Below are positions 9,201 to 16,966 of a stretch of DNA of 64,000 nt, piece after piece. How positions within the stretch are numbered: position 1 is the first letter of the stretch; every line of letters starts with the position of its first letter. Both the position numbers and the translations under genes were made by a program. The stretch spans positions 68,392-132,391 of the forward strand of contig JADJLL010000012.1 in NCBI GenBank assembly GCA_016710095.1, given 5' to 3'. This DNA is from Candidatus Eiseniibacteriota bacterium. Lineage in GTDB: Bacteria; Eisenbacteria; RBG-16-71-46. Below the pieces are notes generated by a model. The model made no database searches, was not told the origin of the DNA, and worked only from the letters and a program-made list of their open reading frames with translations.

Positions 9201-9421
9201 GTGCGCGCGCCGTCGGCGGGGTTGTACGAGCCTTCGACCGCATCGTTCGCCGGATTGCCGTTGAAGAACCGGTCGGTCACGACCTGGTAGATGACCTGGT
9301 CCTTCCACACCGGACTCGGGGTGAGCGCGAGCGCGGGGCGGGCGATCGAGACGGCGGCGAACGCCAGCAGGGCGCACAGCAGCGCGCGGGCCGGACGGCG
9401 GAAAGCGAGGATGTCGGGCAC
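6284..9421 (-). CDS. secreted GH13 alpha-amylase-family enzyme with Ig-like, beta-propeller and FlgD sorting domains
   Basis: 1045 residues. A signal peptide ends near ARPALA (about residue 32). The GH13 barrel follows with all four conserved regions: DVVCNH at 148 to 153, GYRVDTVKH at 246 to 254 (Asp250 nucleophile), MFGEVF with acid Glu284, and LDNHD at 353 to 357. It should hydrolyse alpha-1,4-glucans such as starch or maltodextrins outside the cell. After the amylase C domain comes a bacterial Ig-like segment (SKLRVVFDRPVNPATLASS), then an NHL/gluconolactonase-like propeller of about 300 residues (IAFGPDGALYVADAGSG), and finally a FlgD-like sorting domain ending GLYFVRLEAAGERRTTRVVR. The start is a GTG with a weak ribosome binding site. 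The propeller fusion is unusual for GH13. Confidence 0.92.
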   Translation of the reverse strand: MPDILAFRRPARALLCALLAFAAVSIARPALALTPSPVWKDQVIYQVVTDRFFNGNPANDAVEGSYNPADGARTHGGDFAGLRQKLDYLQMLGVTALWISPVVINTGGEYHGYAAKDLYTIAPHMGTKAELQALVADCHARGMYVVIDVVCNHMGTLLTSTASGYPGYNYPTGYPLSWRDTNNKYPGFFSDPSKFHNYGDVSNWSGTEQVLGAIFGLNDIKTEDASVQAELVNAYTQLIADTDCDGYRVDTVKHVEGGFWDAWCPGIHNWAAVQGKGDFLMFGEVFDGDGVAGPFTGTMGSASYRFDSMLWYGMYYATNNVWAGGAAPQDIVNTYGNLTVFDPTVRERLVTFLDNHDNSRFQGAGLANQDQSRARAALAWLLTSNAIPCLYYGTEQEFDGGGDPWCREDMWDGQWNFGPSLGHNFKESHSLFRWTRTLIDARKRHEALRRGPITHLYAEAAAPGLYAFRREAGADSVVVAINSSNAPLTQTLETLWPAGTVVGDALDPNVRDMVGAGGALTVALPARGARVYESLASRGTALAQSLERLVVESTFPAHDQQLNDRRSKLRVVFDRPVNPATLASSAHFTPAVSGTWTAQGREATFFPAAAWPASQIVSWSFDTTLLALDGRGVGVAYDSRFRTTAYTTGITVPSGFSVDRIARQNFASPASVIPAPWIGPDVMLVGDVGKDRIFTLTSGGDFGHWIGDSRWTKSYGFVRCSTGVNLATNGSALYKVDDRRYVTALSGIYSAASFGSIVHGASAAWGRRTIFGEADANRLSTLDANGLLQSFASSINAPMGMTFGGGGQWGDLLYVCDPSLTAANARLDGASRIATVTSAGVVGTFAQDATLLKGAGSIAIDPTGKFNHDLFVADLFNERVLRITHAGAISIFATGFGNLSGTQCIAFGPDGALYVADAGSGDSFTRPVGLSAQGQVVRIVPDVAVAGAAPSVHGGLELSPATPNPSGGDVQLRWTLPVASHARVGVYDVSGRHVRTLADGALAAGVHDRRWDGRDAKGALAPAGLYFVRLEAAGERRTTRVVRLP

Positions 9422-9565
9422 GGTGGGGCTTTCGGGGTCGGCGGAACGGCGTGAGGCGCGATGAGCGGGGAAATCGTACCAGCCGGGTCCCGCCAGCGGC
9501 CAGCCGCGCCCCTTTCGGCCACCCGGCCGGGGCCACGCCGGGCCACGCCGGCACGCCGACGACGG
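9422..9565. other. 144-base gap between two minus-strand genes
   Basis: GC-rich spacer between the GT-C-like gene and the amylase. It has several GGCC-rich short inverted repeats but no hairpin with a T tract and no clear promoter, so co-transcription is possible. Confidence 0.3.
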
Positions 9566-11335
9566 TCAGCGGGGCGCGGGCTCCTCGCCCGTCACGCCCC
9601 ACGCGGCCGCGGCTTCCCGCAGCTCGGGGTCTTCCGGCAAGCGCGCGAGCCCCTCGCGCAGGCCCGCGCGAAGCCGCGCCGAGTCCCGCAGCGCCGCGGC
9701 GATCCGGAGCTCGTTTCGCACCCACTGTTCGTCCCACGCGACCGCGGCCGACTCGCGGTGGAGCGAATCGGCGAGCGCCGTGCGGCCGAGTGAAAGATTG
9801 AGCGCGACGCGGTTGAGCAGCACGAGCGAAGTGAGCCGTGGCGCGGGAGGCGACTGCGCCTCGAGCACCGTGGCGAGCGCCGAGTCGGCCGCGGCGCCGG
9901 CGACACTCGCGATGGCGATCGCGCCGTGCAGCCGCCGCTGCGCATCGCTCGCGAGCACGACGGCGTCGCGCGAGAAGTTGGGATCGAACGCGACCACCGT
10001 CGCCGCCGTGTCCGCCATGCCCTCGGCTTCGCCGTACATCACGAAGGTCGCCGACGGATCCCCGCTCCACACCTGCAGCGGCGCGCGAGCCGCCGAAGGC
10101 GAACTCGGTCAGGCGCGGCAGGTTCCAGTGGCGCACGCGCCACGGCTGCGTTCGCGCGGCGCCTGCGCGAGCGCCCCGCGCGCCGCGCTCACCGTGCCGC
10201 ATGCGCGTCAGGCGCGCGTACGAAATGTGCGTGTCCGTCTCGGGCGCGATCGCACCGGGCACCGGCGCAGGGACGGGTGCGGCGAGCAGCGCGGCGAATC
10301 GCACCGTCACGAGCACCCACGCCACACGGGCGCCTCCCGCCTGCGCGAGCGCCGCGAGCACGAATGCGAGCGACAGCGACGGGAGCGTGTTGCGCCAGGA
10401 GTTCCACTCGGGCAGGAAGATCGCGAGCGGTGCCGTCGCGAGAGCCCAGACGAGCGCCGCGACGAGCATCGCGCGCACGCCGCCCGGCGGCAGCGGCTCG
10501 CGCGGCGCCGCGAGCAGCGCCGCCCCCGCCACCGTGTAACCCACGAGCACGAGCGCCGCGGGTATGCGCCCGAGATCCTCGAGGCTCGCGAACGCGGCGA
10601 GCGAACGGCGCGCGACCGTGGCGAGCGCGCCCACGTCCGGCACGCCGTGCGTGGGCGGCAGCGAGGCGCCGTGCGAGAACGCCGCCACGCGGCCCACGCT
10701 CCAGAGCGCGGCGAGCGCCACGGCCGCGGCGGCGTCCCCGAGCGCGAACCGCCCGCGCGCACGCGCGAGCAACAGCACGATCGCGGGCAGCACGACCAAG
10801 GAGTTCTCGTGCCCGCCGATCGCGACCGCCATGGCGAGCCACGCGAACGACGCACGGCCGCGCACGGAAGCGGCGAGCGCGCACGAGATCGCGGCGAGCG
10901 GAAGCAGGTGCTGGACCGCACTGGGCCACGCGAGCAGGACACGCACGGGCTCCATGAGCAGCGGGCGGTCGCGAGCACGAGCGCGCCGTTTTCGCCGAGC
11001 ATGCGGCGCCCGAACGACCACAGGGCCGCGACGGCCACGGCCAGCAAGGCGGCATGCAGCGCCAGCGCGTACTCGGGATGCGAGACGAGATGCGGGCCGA
11101 GCAGCGCGAAGTACGCCTGCCGCGACAGCGGGCGCCAATACCAGTCGCTGCCGTGCGTGCCGAGCCAGTCGAATCCGGAGTACGACTGGTGCGCGAGGAA
11201 CAGGTAGTCGTCCGCCACCGCGACTCCCGGCAGGCCGCCACGGCAGGCCACGGCGAGCGCCGCGAAGGCGGCGCACACGGCGAGCAGTGCGGCGGTGTTC
11301 GGCTTCGGCGGTGCGGACGGAACGGGTGCGCTCAC
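9566..11335 (-). CDS. GT-C-like polytopic membrane glycosyltransferase, frame interrupted twice
   Basis: Three overlapping frames must be joined to give one protein of about 590 residues. The GTG at 11335 is chosen because AAGGA lies 7 bases upstream. A first membrane helix is followed by VAVADDYLFLAH, an acidic loop like the first loop of GT-C enzymes, and RPLSRQAYF; about eight or nine more membrane helices follow, then a soluble helical tail of about 150 residues. Near 10963-10965 (a GGG run) the frame moves by -1, and near 10080 it returns by +1. The two shifts cancel, and the middle part reads as normal membrane protein, so both may be assembly errors; true inactivation cannot be excluded. 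The likely role is transfer of sugars from a lipid carrier. Confidence 0.7.
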
Positions 11336-11374
11336 GGATCGTCCTTGATCGTGAAGTGGCGGCTCGACGATTCG

Positions 11375-11419
11375 AAGTGACGGCGCCCCGTCCGCGAACG
11401 AACGGGGCGCCGCCACTTT
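11375..11419 (-). terminator. hairpin between the TIG-domain gene and the GT-C-like gene
   Basis: GGCGCCCCGT (11382-11391) pairs with ACGGGGCGCC (402-411 of the same kilobase, 11402-11411), with flanking AAGTG and CACTT extending it. It lies just after the stop of the minus-strand TIG gene. There is no strong T run on that strand, so termination may be partial. Confidence 0.4.
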
Positions 11420-11452
11420 ACTTCATGCGTGCTCGCGCGCGACCACCGCGCG

Positions 11453-14400
11453 TCACTGCAGCTTCACCACTCGCGCGTCACGCGTGCCCTGCGCCGAAGT
11501 CAGGCGTGCGAAGTACACGCCCGGAGCGGCGGCGCGGCCGTCGCTCGAGCGCCCGTTCCAGCGCACGTCGAGCGCGCCGGCGGGCGCGTCGCCCTCGAAG
11601 CGCTGCACGAGCGCGCCACGCGCGTCGTACAACTTGAGCTGCCAGCGCCCGGCCTGCGGCAGGCTCAGCCGCAGCGTGAGTTCGCCCGCGAACGGCGAAC
11701 GCAGCGGCGCGAGCGCCAGCGCGCGCGGCGCGACGGTGCCGCCGCCCACGCCCGTGGTCGCGCTGAACTCGTACGCGTTCGGCAGCGTGTCGGCGACGCC
11801 CTCGACCTCGAGGACCAGGTCGCGCATGCCGTGCGACGTGCCCGGGGGCACGAGACACGTGAGGAAGTCCGGGTGCTCCTCCACGACCGTGAACGGACAA
11901 TCGTCGTCACCGGCGAAGCGGATCGAGCGCTGCGTGCCGACGGCGCCGAAGTGCTGCCCCATGAGCGTGACGAGGTTGCCGCCCTGGAGCGGACCCGCCG
12001 CGGGCGAAAGCCCGCCAACCGACGGAGGCGAGAGCAGCGCGAGGCCCATCGCGACCGGAGCGGGATCCGAATCGGTGTCGAGGCTGACGAGCCGGTCGCC
12101 CGCCGAGCCCTCGCCGAGCAGAATCGCGAAGCTCGTCTCGCAGCGGTCCAACACGGCGAGGTCGGGCCCGGGCAGGCCGTCTGCCCAGACGAGGTGCGCG
12201 TCGGGCCCGAAGTTCGAGCCCCGCACGGTGAGCGGATAGCCGCCGAGCGACGATGCCGAAGGGCTGTCGAGTCCGTCCACCGTCGGCGGAAGGTACGTGA
12301 CGCCCGCGCCGTTGCTGCCTTCTCCCGCCGCGGTCGTCACGCGCACGGGCCGCGAGGACGGGCAGCCCGCGAGCCGCGGCGGCACCGCCGCCGTGATCTG
12401 CGTGTCGCTCCAGTCCTGCGTGGGAATGTCACCGTTCTGGAACCCGACCTTGCCGCGAGCCACGCCGAAGCCGGAACCGTTGATCGTGATCACCGTGCCG
12501 CCGGAGGGCGAGACTTCCGCACCGGTGATTCCCGTGAGGCCGGGGCCGTCGTACGGAAGGGCGATGGAGCTGGACGACGTCGTGCGATCGATCACCTGCA
12601 TCGAGACCGTGCCGCCGGGCTGGAACTCCGGGGCGACGAACACCAGCTGCCCCGCCGTCACGGACGTGGGAACGACGTCGTGAGACTCCGACGTGCTCGA
12701 CAGGCAGCGCACGAACGACTGGCTGGTGAAGTTCGAACCCGTGACCGTGAGGTGCACTCCGCCGGACCACGAGGCGTGCTGGCCACCCGAGATCGGGGTC
12801 AGACCGAGGTTCGCGGCCTCGTTGAAGAACGGGTTCGACGCCTTCGTGCCCCTCACCACCTCGATCGCCATCTGGTCCACTCCGTCGTCGAACGCCGTCG
12901 AGGTGAACGTGAGGGAGCCCTGCACGACCGTGGTCGGCGTGATGAGCGACTGGCCGTAGCGCACGAGCGAGCCCGCACCGAAGTTGGAGCCCGAGAGCGT
13001 GATCACGGTGCCGCCGGTGCGCGCCGCGGCCGGGGGGAACATCCCGGTGAGGACCGGCGCGGTGCCCGTGCCCGCGGCCGAATAGGTCAGGGCGTTCGTG
13101 CGCGTGGCGCTCACGCCGTTCACCGTGACGATCACGTCGGCGGGGCCGGCGACGCCGGCGGGCACGCGACAGACGAGCACTTCGGGCGCCGACCAGCGGA
13201 TCGGGCCGCAGCTCGTCTTCGTGCCGCCCTGCTTCACCTCGACCTGCACGTCGTGCAGCGCGACGTTGGGACCGAAATGGCTGCCCACGACGGTGATCAC
13301 GTCGCCACCCAGCACGGTGCCACCCGAGCCACCGGCGCCGTTCACCGTCGGAGGCGCGAGCACGGTGGTGGACACCGGGCTCGAGTTGAAGCCCTGCGAG
13401 AGCGTGAGCTCGGCGGCACCCGGAGGCAGCACCGGCAGCGGGAACACCGCCTCGCTGGACGAGACCGAAGACGCGGGAACGAACTCACCCGGCCCCGGAC
13501 CCGCGGCGATGAACAGGTGCAGGTCGGGACCGAAGTTCTGGCCGCGGACCGTGAGCGGATAGCCGCCGAGCGAGGGAAGGCTCGACGCGCGCAGCGAAGT
13601 CAGGGTCGGTGTCGCGTGGTACTCCAGCGACGCGCTCGATCCGATCACGTCACCGGTCAGCACGCGCACCTTGCCCGTCACGACGGGCGGCGATCCGGCG
13701 GCCGGTGGCGTGACGGCGGCCGGCGGCGCGACGCCGACGATGGACGTGTTGCTCCACGTCGACACGCGCACGTCCGCGCAACGTCCGTCCACGCACACCT
13801 GCGGGCGCGGCGGTGCGCCGGTGCCGGCGTCGAAGCCGCTGCCGACGATCGTGATCGTCTCGCCGCCGCTCGAGCGCGTGTAGGCCGGGATCACACCCGC
13901 GACGCGAGAGCCCGAAAGCAGCAGGTTCCGCGTGGCGAGATCGCGATGGATGACGCCGTCCCGCGCGAACGTCACGTGCAGCACACGTTCGTCGTTGCCG
14001 AGGCTGCCGTCGTCGCAGTCTTCCGTGCGCACGACGATGCTCGTGTCGGTGAGCGACACCACGCTCGCCGGGCACGTGCCGCCAGTCGCCGGGTTCTCCA
14101 CGTACGCGCGCGGCGCCGAGCACCGGAAGTCCCGGCCGGTTACGGTGAGCATCACGCCACCGCGCTCGGCCACGGCCGTCGGGGCGGGATCCACGACGGG
14201 CGGTGCGTAGGTGATGCGCGTGATCGTGAGGTCGTTGACGTGAAGGTTGCCGGCGCGACCGCCCTTCTTCACGCGCACGGCCGGCGTCGCGTCGTCGTCC
14301 TGCGGCGGCGCGACCACGACGAGCTGCGTGTTCGTCGCGCTGACGATCTGCACGGGGCGCAGCCCGACGTCGACCTTCGGGCTACCGCCGGTCGTGAAGT

Positions 14401-14566
14401 CGGTGCCGTAGATCGTGAGGTGGATGCCGCCCGCGGCGGGCACGACCGAAGGCGAGACGCTCGTGACGAGCGGCGGCGCGCACGGGCCCGCGAAGGCGTG
14501 CGAAGCGAGCGAGGTCGTCAGCAGTGCGGCGGCGGCGAGGACTCGCGAGAGACGGCGCTGCGGCAT
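11453..14566 (-). CDS. exported surface protein with ten IPT/TIG domains and a FlgD sorting domain
   Basis: 1037 residues from the ATG at 14566, which has GGAG upstream and begins a signal peptide (MPQRRLSRVLAAAALLTTS, ending near SHAFA). About ten IPT/TIG immunoglobulin-like domains follow, recognisable by repeats of GG-x(5-8)-V/I-x-G-x-F-G, for example AAGGIHLTIYGTDF, RTGGTVITLSGSNFG and LQGGNLVTLMGQHFG. Two of them are close copies of each other (LGGYPLTVRGQNFGPD and LGGYPLTVRGSNFGPD). The C terminus is a FlgD-like domain ending GVYFARLTSAQGTRDARVVK. Such stacks are rod-like adhesins or surface-layer parts. It sits between two GT-C-type membrane enzymes, which may glycosylate surface proteins. 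No enzymatic motif is visible. Confidence 0.88.
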   Translation of the reverse strand: MPQRRLSRVLAAAALLTTSLASHAFAGPCAPPLVTSVSPSVVPAAGGIHLTIYGTDFTTGGSPKVDVGLRPVQIVSATNTQLVVVAPPQDDDATPAVRVKKGGRAGNLHVNDLTITRITYAPPVVDPAPTAVAERGGVMLTVTGRDFRCSAPRAYVENPATGGTCPASVVSLTDTSIVVRTEDCDDGSLGNDERVLHVTFARDGVIHRDLATRNLLLSGSRVAGVIPAYTRSSGGETITIVGSGFDAGTGAPPRPQVCVDGRCADVRVSTWSNTSIVGVAPPAAVTPPAAGSPPVVTGKVRVLTGDVIGSSASLEYHATPTLTSLRASSLPSLGGYPLTVRGQNFGPDLHLFIAAGPGPGEFVPASSVSSSEAVFPLPVLPPGAAELTLSQGFNSSPVSTTVLAPPTVNGAGGSGGTVLGGDVITVVGSHFGPNVALHDVQVEVKQGGTKTSCGPIRWSAPEVLVCRVPAGVAGPADVIVTVNGVSATRTNALTYSAAGTGTAPVLTGMFPPAAARTGGTVITLSGSNFGAGSLVRYGQSLITPTTVVQGSLTFTSTAFDDGVDQMAIEVVRGTKASNPFFNEAANLGLTPISGGQHASWSGGVHLTVTGSNFTSQSFVRCLSSTSESHDVVPTSVTAGQLVFVAPEFQPGGTVSMQVIDRTTSSSSIALPYDGPGLTGITGAEVSPSGGTVITINGSGFGVARGKVGFQNGDIPTQDWSDTQITAAVPPRLAGCPSSRPVRVTTAAGEGSNGAGVTYLPPTVDGLDSPSASSLGGYPLTVRGSNFGPDAHLVWADGLPGPDLAVLDRCETSFAILLGEGSAGDRLVSLDTDSDPAPVAMGLALLSPPSVGGLSPAAGPLQGGNLVTLMGQHFGAVGTQRSIRFAGDDDCPFTVVEEHPDFLTCLVPPGTSHGMRDLVLEVEGVADTLPNAYEFSATTGVGGGTVAPRALALAPLRSPFAGELTLRLSLPQAGRWQLKLYDARGALVQRFEGDAPAGALDVRWNGRSSDGRAAAPGVYFARLTSAQGTRDARVVKLQ

Positions 14567-14665
14567 GGGTGTCGCTCCGTGGGGAGGGATCGTGCGCAAG
14601 ACGGATGACCGGCGTCGAAACATGTTCGGCCAAACGCCCCCGCTTCTAACAGGGGGATTTCGCCC

Positions 14666-16933
14666 TCAGCGGCCGGGCTGCGCCTTCAGCCGGGCCAGCA
14701 TCGCCCGGGCCTCGCCGTCCGCGGCGGCCCCCTCGGCCCCGCTGGCGAGCCAGCGCTCGAGGTCGCGGGCCGCGACCGTCCGGTCGGCGAAGTCCCCGCC
14801 GAAGACGCGGAGGAAGCCGATCGCCCGCAGGCAGGCGGGATCGGGCGAAGGCTCGAGTGCCTCGAACCGCGCCGCCCACGACTTCATTCGCCCCCAGCCC
14901 GCCGGGTTCGCGGCGATGGCGGCGGCCGCCTGCGGCTGGCTCAGCACGAGCGCGGCGCGATTGACGACCGAGGCGAAGCGCGCGCACTCGGCCGACTCGA
15001 AGCTCGTCTCGTCGTACGCGCGGAAGTAGGCGGTCATCGGCGTCTCCGCGAACACGCGCAGCAGCGCGGCGGCCTGCGCTTCGAGCGAGGGCGGTGCGCC
15101 GTGCGGGCTCGTCCAGCCGACGAATCCCACGGGCGTCATGCCGTAGCGCAGCGCCCAGCTGTCGTCCTTCACGCCGACGAACGCGACGGGGCGACCGGCC
15201 GAAAGGTGATCGAGCCAGAGCAGGTTGCGAGTGCCCGGCAGGCCCGAGTAGCGATCGTCGCTCGGCTCGCGCAGCCAGCCCGTGCGGAAGCCCGCGCGCG
15301 TCGTCGCGAACGCCGACTCCGGCGCGACCGCGCGCACCGACACGATCTCGCCACCGCGCGCGGTGCCCTGCGCGCTCTCGGTGAGCAGGTCCACCGCGGA
15401 GTCGCCGCGCGGGATCGTGAAGCCGTCCACCGTGCGCCCGTCGCGCAGCGACACGCGCTGCGCGGCGCCGAGCGGCGGCAGCAGGCCGGGATGCGCCGCG
15501 CGCACGCGCCGCACGTACCACGCGTAGGTCATGAGTTCCTGGTCGAGCACCGTGACGTCGGGGCGCAGCCCGCGCGCGCGCTGCAGGTACGCGAGCGCGT
15601 TGTGCTGCAGGTCGCCCTGCACGAACAGCACCGCGCGATCGGGCAGGCTCGCGAGCATGCCGCGTCCGAGCGCTTCGGCGAAGACGTTGCCGCGCTGGGT
15701 CACCGTGCGACCGAGGGTGACGAGCGGCCACGCGAGCGCGAGCGCGAGGAGCGCCGCGGCCGTGACGGCGTGCAGCGGGCGCGGCAGGCGCGCGATGCGC
15801 CCGAGCGCCCACGCCGCGCCCACGCCCGCGAGGAGCGCGAGCACGAGCGCGGGCAGGATGTAGAAGCGCTCGATCACACCGCGCAGCACGGCCGAGTCCG
15901 ACGGGAATCCCACGCGCGTGAAGAACGCGAGCTGCAGCGCGACGAACGCGCCGAGCGCGATCGCCGCCCGCGGCGCGCGACGCACGAGCACGAACGCGCC
16001 GAACACGAGCAGTACGAGCGGCGCGACGCCCAGACCGTGCGGCAGCGATTCGAGCCAGATCGCGACGTGGCTCTTGTCCGCCTGCATGCCCGCCTGCACG
16101 GGATCGAGGCGGAACGTGCCGTAGTCGTCGCGCAGCAGCAGCGAGAAGAAACCACGCGGCGTGCTCGCGTCACCCCAGACGAGCGCCTGCGCGCGATGCG
16201 AGGCGTACGGCAGCCACGCGAGCGGCGCGAGCGCGAGCAGCTTGACCGCGCCCGTGCGCAGCGTGAGCGCCGTGCGCGCGCCGGCGGACCGCCGCCACGC
16301 CGCGATCCACGCGACGATCGACGCCGGGATGCCGAGCAGCAGCAGCGTGTGGTGGTGCGAGAAGCCGAGCAGCGTGACGAACACGAGCGCGAGCATCGCG
16401 CGGTTCGAGGCCGGAGCGCGCGTCTCGTCGAGCGCGCGCGCGAACAGCCAGAGCGCGAGCGCGCCGAGCAGCGCGTTGAGCGCGAACACCTCGGCGACGA
16501 TCGCGTACTTCCACGCCGGAGCGCAGAGCGCGAAGCGCCACGCCGCGAAGAGCGCGGCGATGGACGAACTCGTGAGCCGCCGTGTCGCGAGCGCCAGGAA
16601 TCCCGCCGCGGCGGCCATGCACGCGGCCGAGAACACGTTCAGCGCGAGCGCGGGTTCGGCGAACGTTGCGGCCGCGTGCGCCCACGCGCCGCCGAGCAGC
16701 ACGTAGAGCGGGTAGCCGGGCGGATGCGCGACGCCGAACGTCCACGCCGCGGTGATCAGTTCGCCGGAGTCACCCGCGGGCAGCCCGGGCGCGAGCGTCG
16801 CGAGGTACGCGGCGAACGGCGGCAGAACGGCGAGCGCGAACACGAGCGGCGCGCCCGCGACGAACCCACCCTTCGCGGGCGGGGCCGGCGCGGACGCGCC
16901 ACCGGGATGCCGATGCCGTCTCGTGGTCTTCAT
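14666..16933 (-). CDS. DUF2723-family membrane glycosyltransferase (protein O-mannosyltransferase-like)
   Basis: 755 residues with about ten membrane helices. The signature of DUF2723 is clear near the N terminus: PGLPAGDSGELITAAWTFGV followed by AHPPGYPLYVLLGG, with the acidic residues of the first periplasmic loop of GT-C enzymes. FSHHHTLLLLGIP and a long hydrophilic C-terminal region of about 330 residues follow, the latter containing VLFVQGDLQHNALAYLQRAR as in other members. The family is thought to move sugars from polyprenyl-phosphate carriers onto proteins or glycans outside the membrane. The ATG at 16933 is preferred over a TTG at 16954, although neither has a good ribosome binding site. 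The gene lies 33 bases after a FlgD-tailed secreted protein, so the two are probably co-transcribed. Confidence 0.85.
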   Translation of the reverse strand: MKTTRRHRHPGGASAPAPPAKGGFVAGAPLVFALAVLPPFAAYLATLAPGLPAGDSGELITAAWTFGVAHPPGYPLYVLLGGAWAHAAATFAEPALALNVFSAACMAAAAGFLALATRRLTSSSIAALFAAWRFALCAPAWKYAIVAEVFALNALLGALALWLFARALDETRAPASNRAMLALVFVTLLGFSHHHTLLLLGIPASIVAWIAAWRRSAGARTALTLRTGAVKLLALAPLAWLPYASHRAQALVWGDASTPRGFFSLLLRDDYGTFRLDPVQAGMQADKSHVAIWLESLPHGLGVAPLVLLVFGAFVLVRRAPRAAIALGAFVALQLAFFTRVGFPSDSAVLRGVIERFYILPALVLALLAGVGAAWALGRIARLPRPLHAVTAAALLALALAWPLVTLGRTVTQRGNVFAEALGRGMLASLPDRAVLFVQGDLQHNALAYLQRARGLRPDVTVLDQELMTYAWYVRRVRAAHPGLLPPLGAAQRVSLRDGRTVDGFTIPRGDSAVDLLTESAQGTARGGEIVSVRAVAPESAFATTRAGFRTGWLREPSDDRYSGLPGTRNLLWLDHLSAGRPVAFVGVKDDSWALRYGMTPVGFVGWTSPHGAPPSLEAQAAALLRVFAETPMTAYFRAYDETSFESAECARFASVVNRAALVLSQPQAAAAIAANPAGWGRMKSWAARFEALEPSPDPACLRAIGFLRVFGGDFADRTVAARDLERWLASGAEGAAADGEARAMLARLKAQPGR

Positions 16934-16966
16934 GCGGGCGGCAATGTAGCGCAACCCGCCGCGCGA

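Noticed and set aside
9566..11335. True pseudogene call for the GT-C-like gene
   Set aside because: The two shifts cancel each other and no motif is lost, so inactivation is not shown; kept as a coding gene with a warning.
11429..14608. 1059-codon open frame on the plus strand opposite the TIG protein
   Set aside because: Composition is a mirror of the TIG repeats and has no independent evidence of coding.
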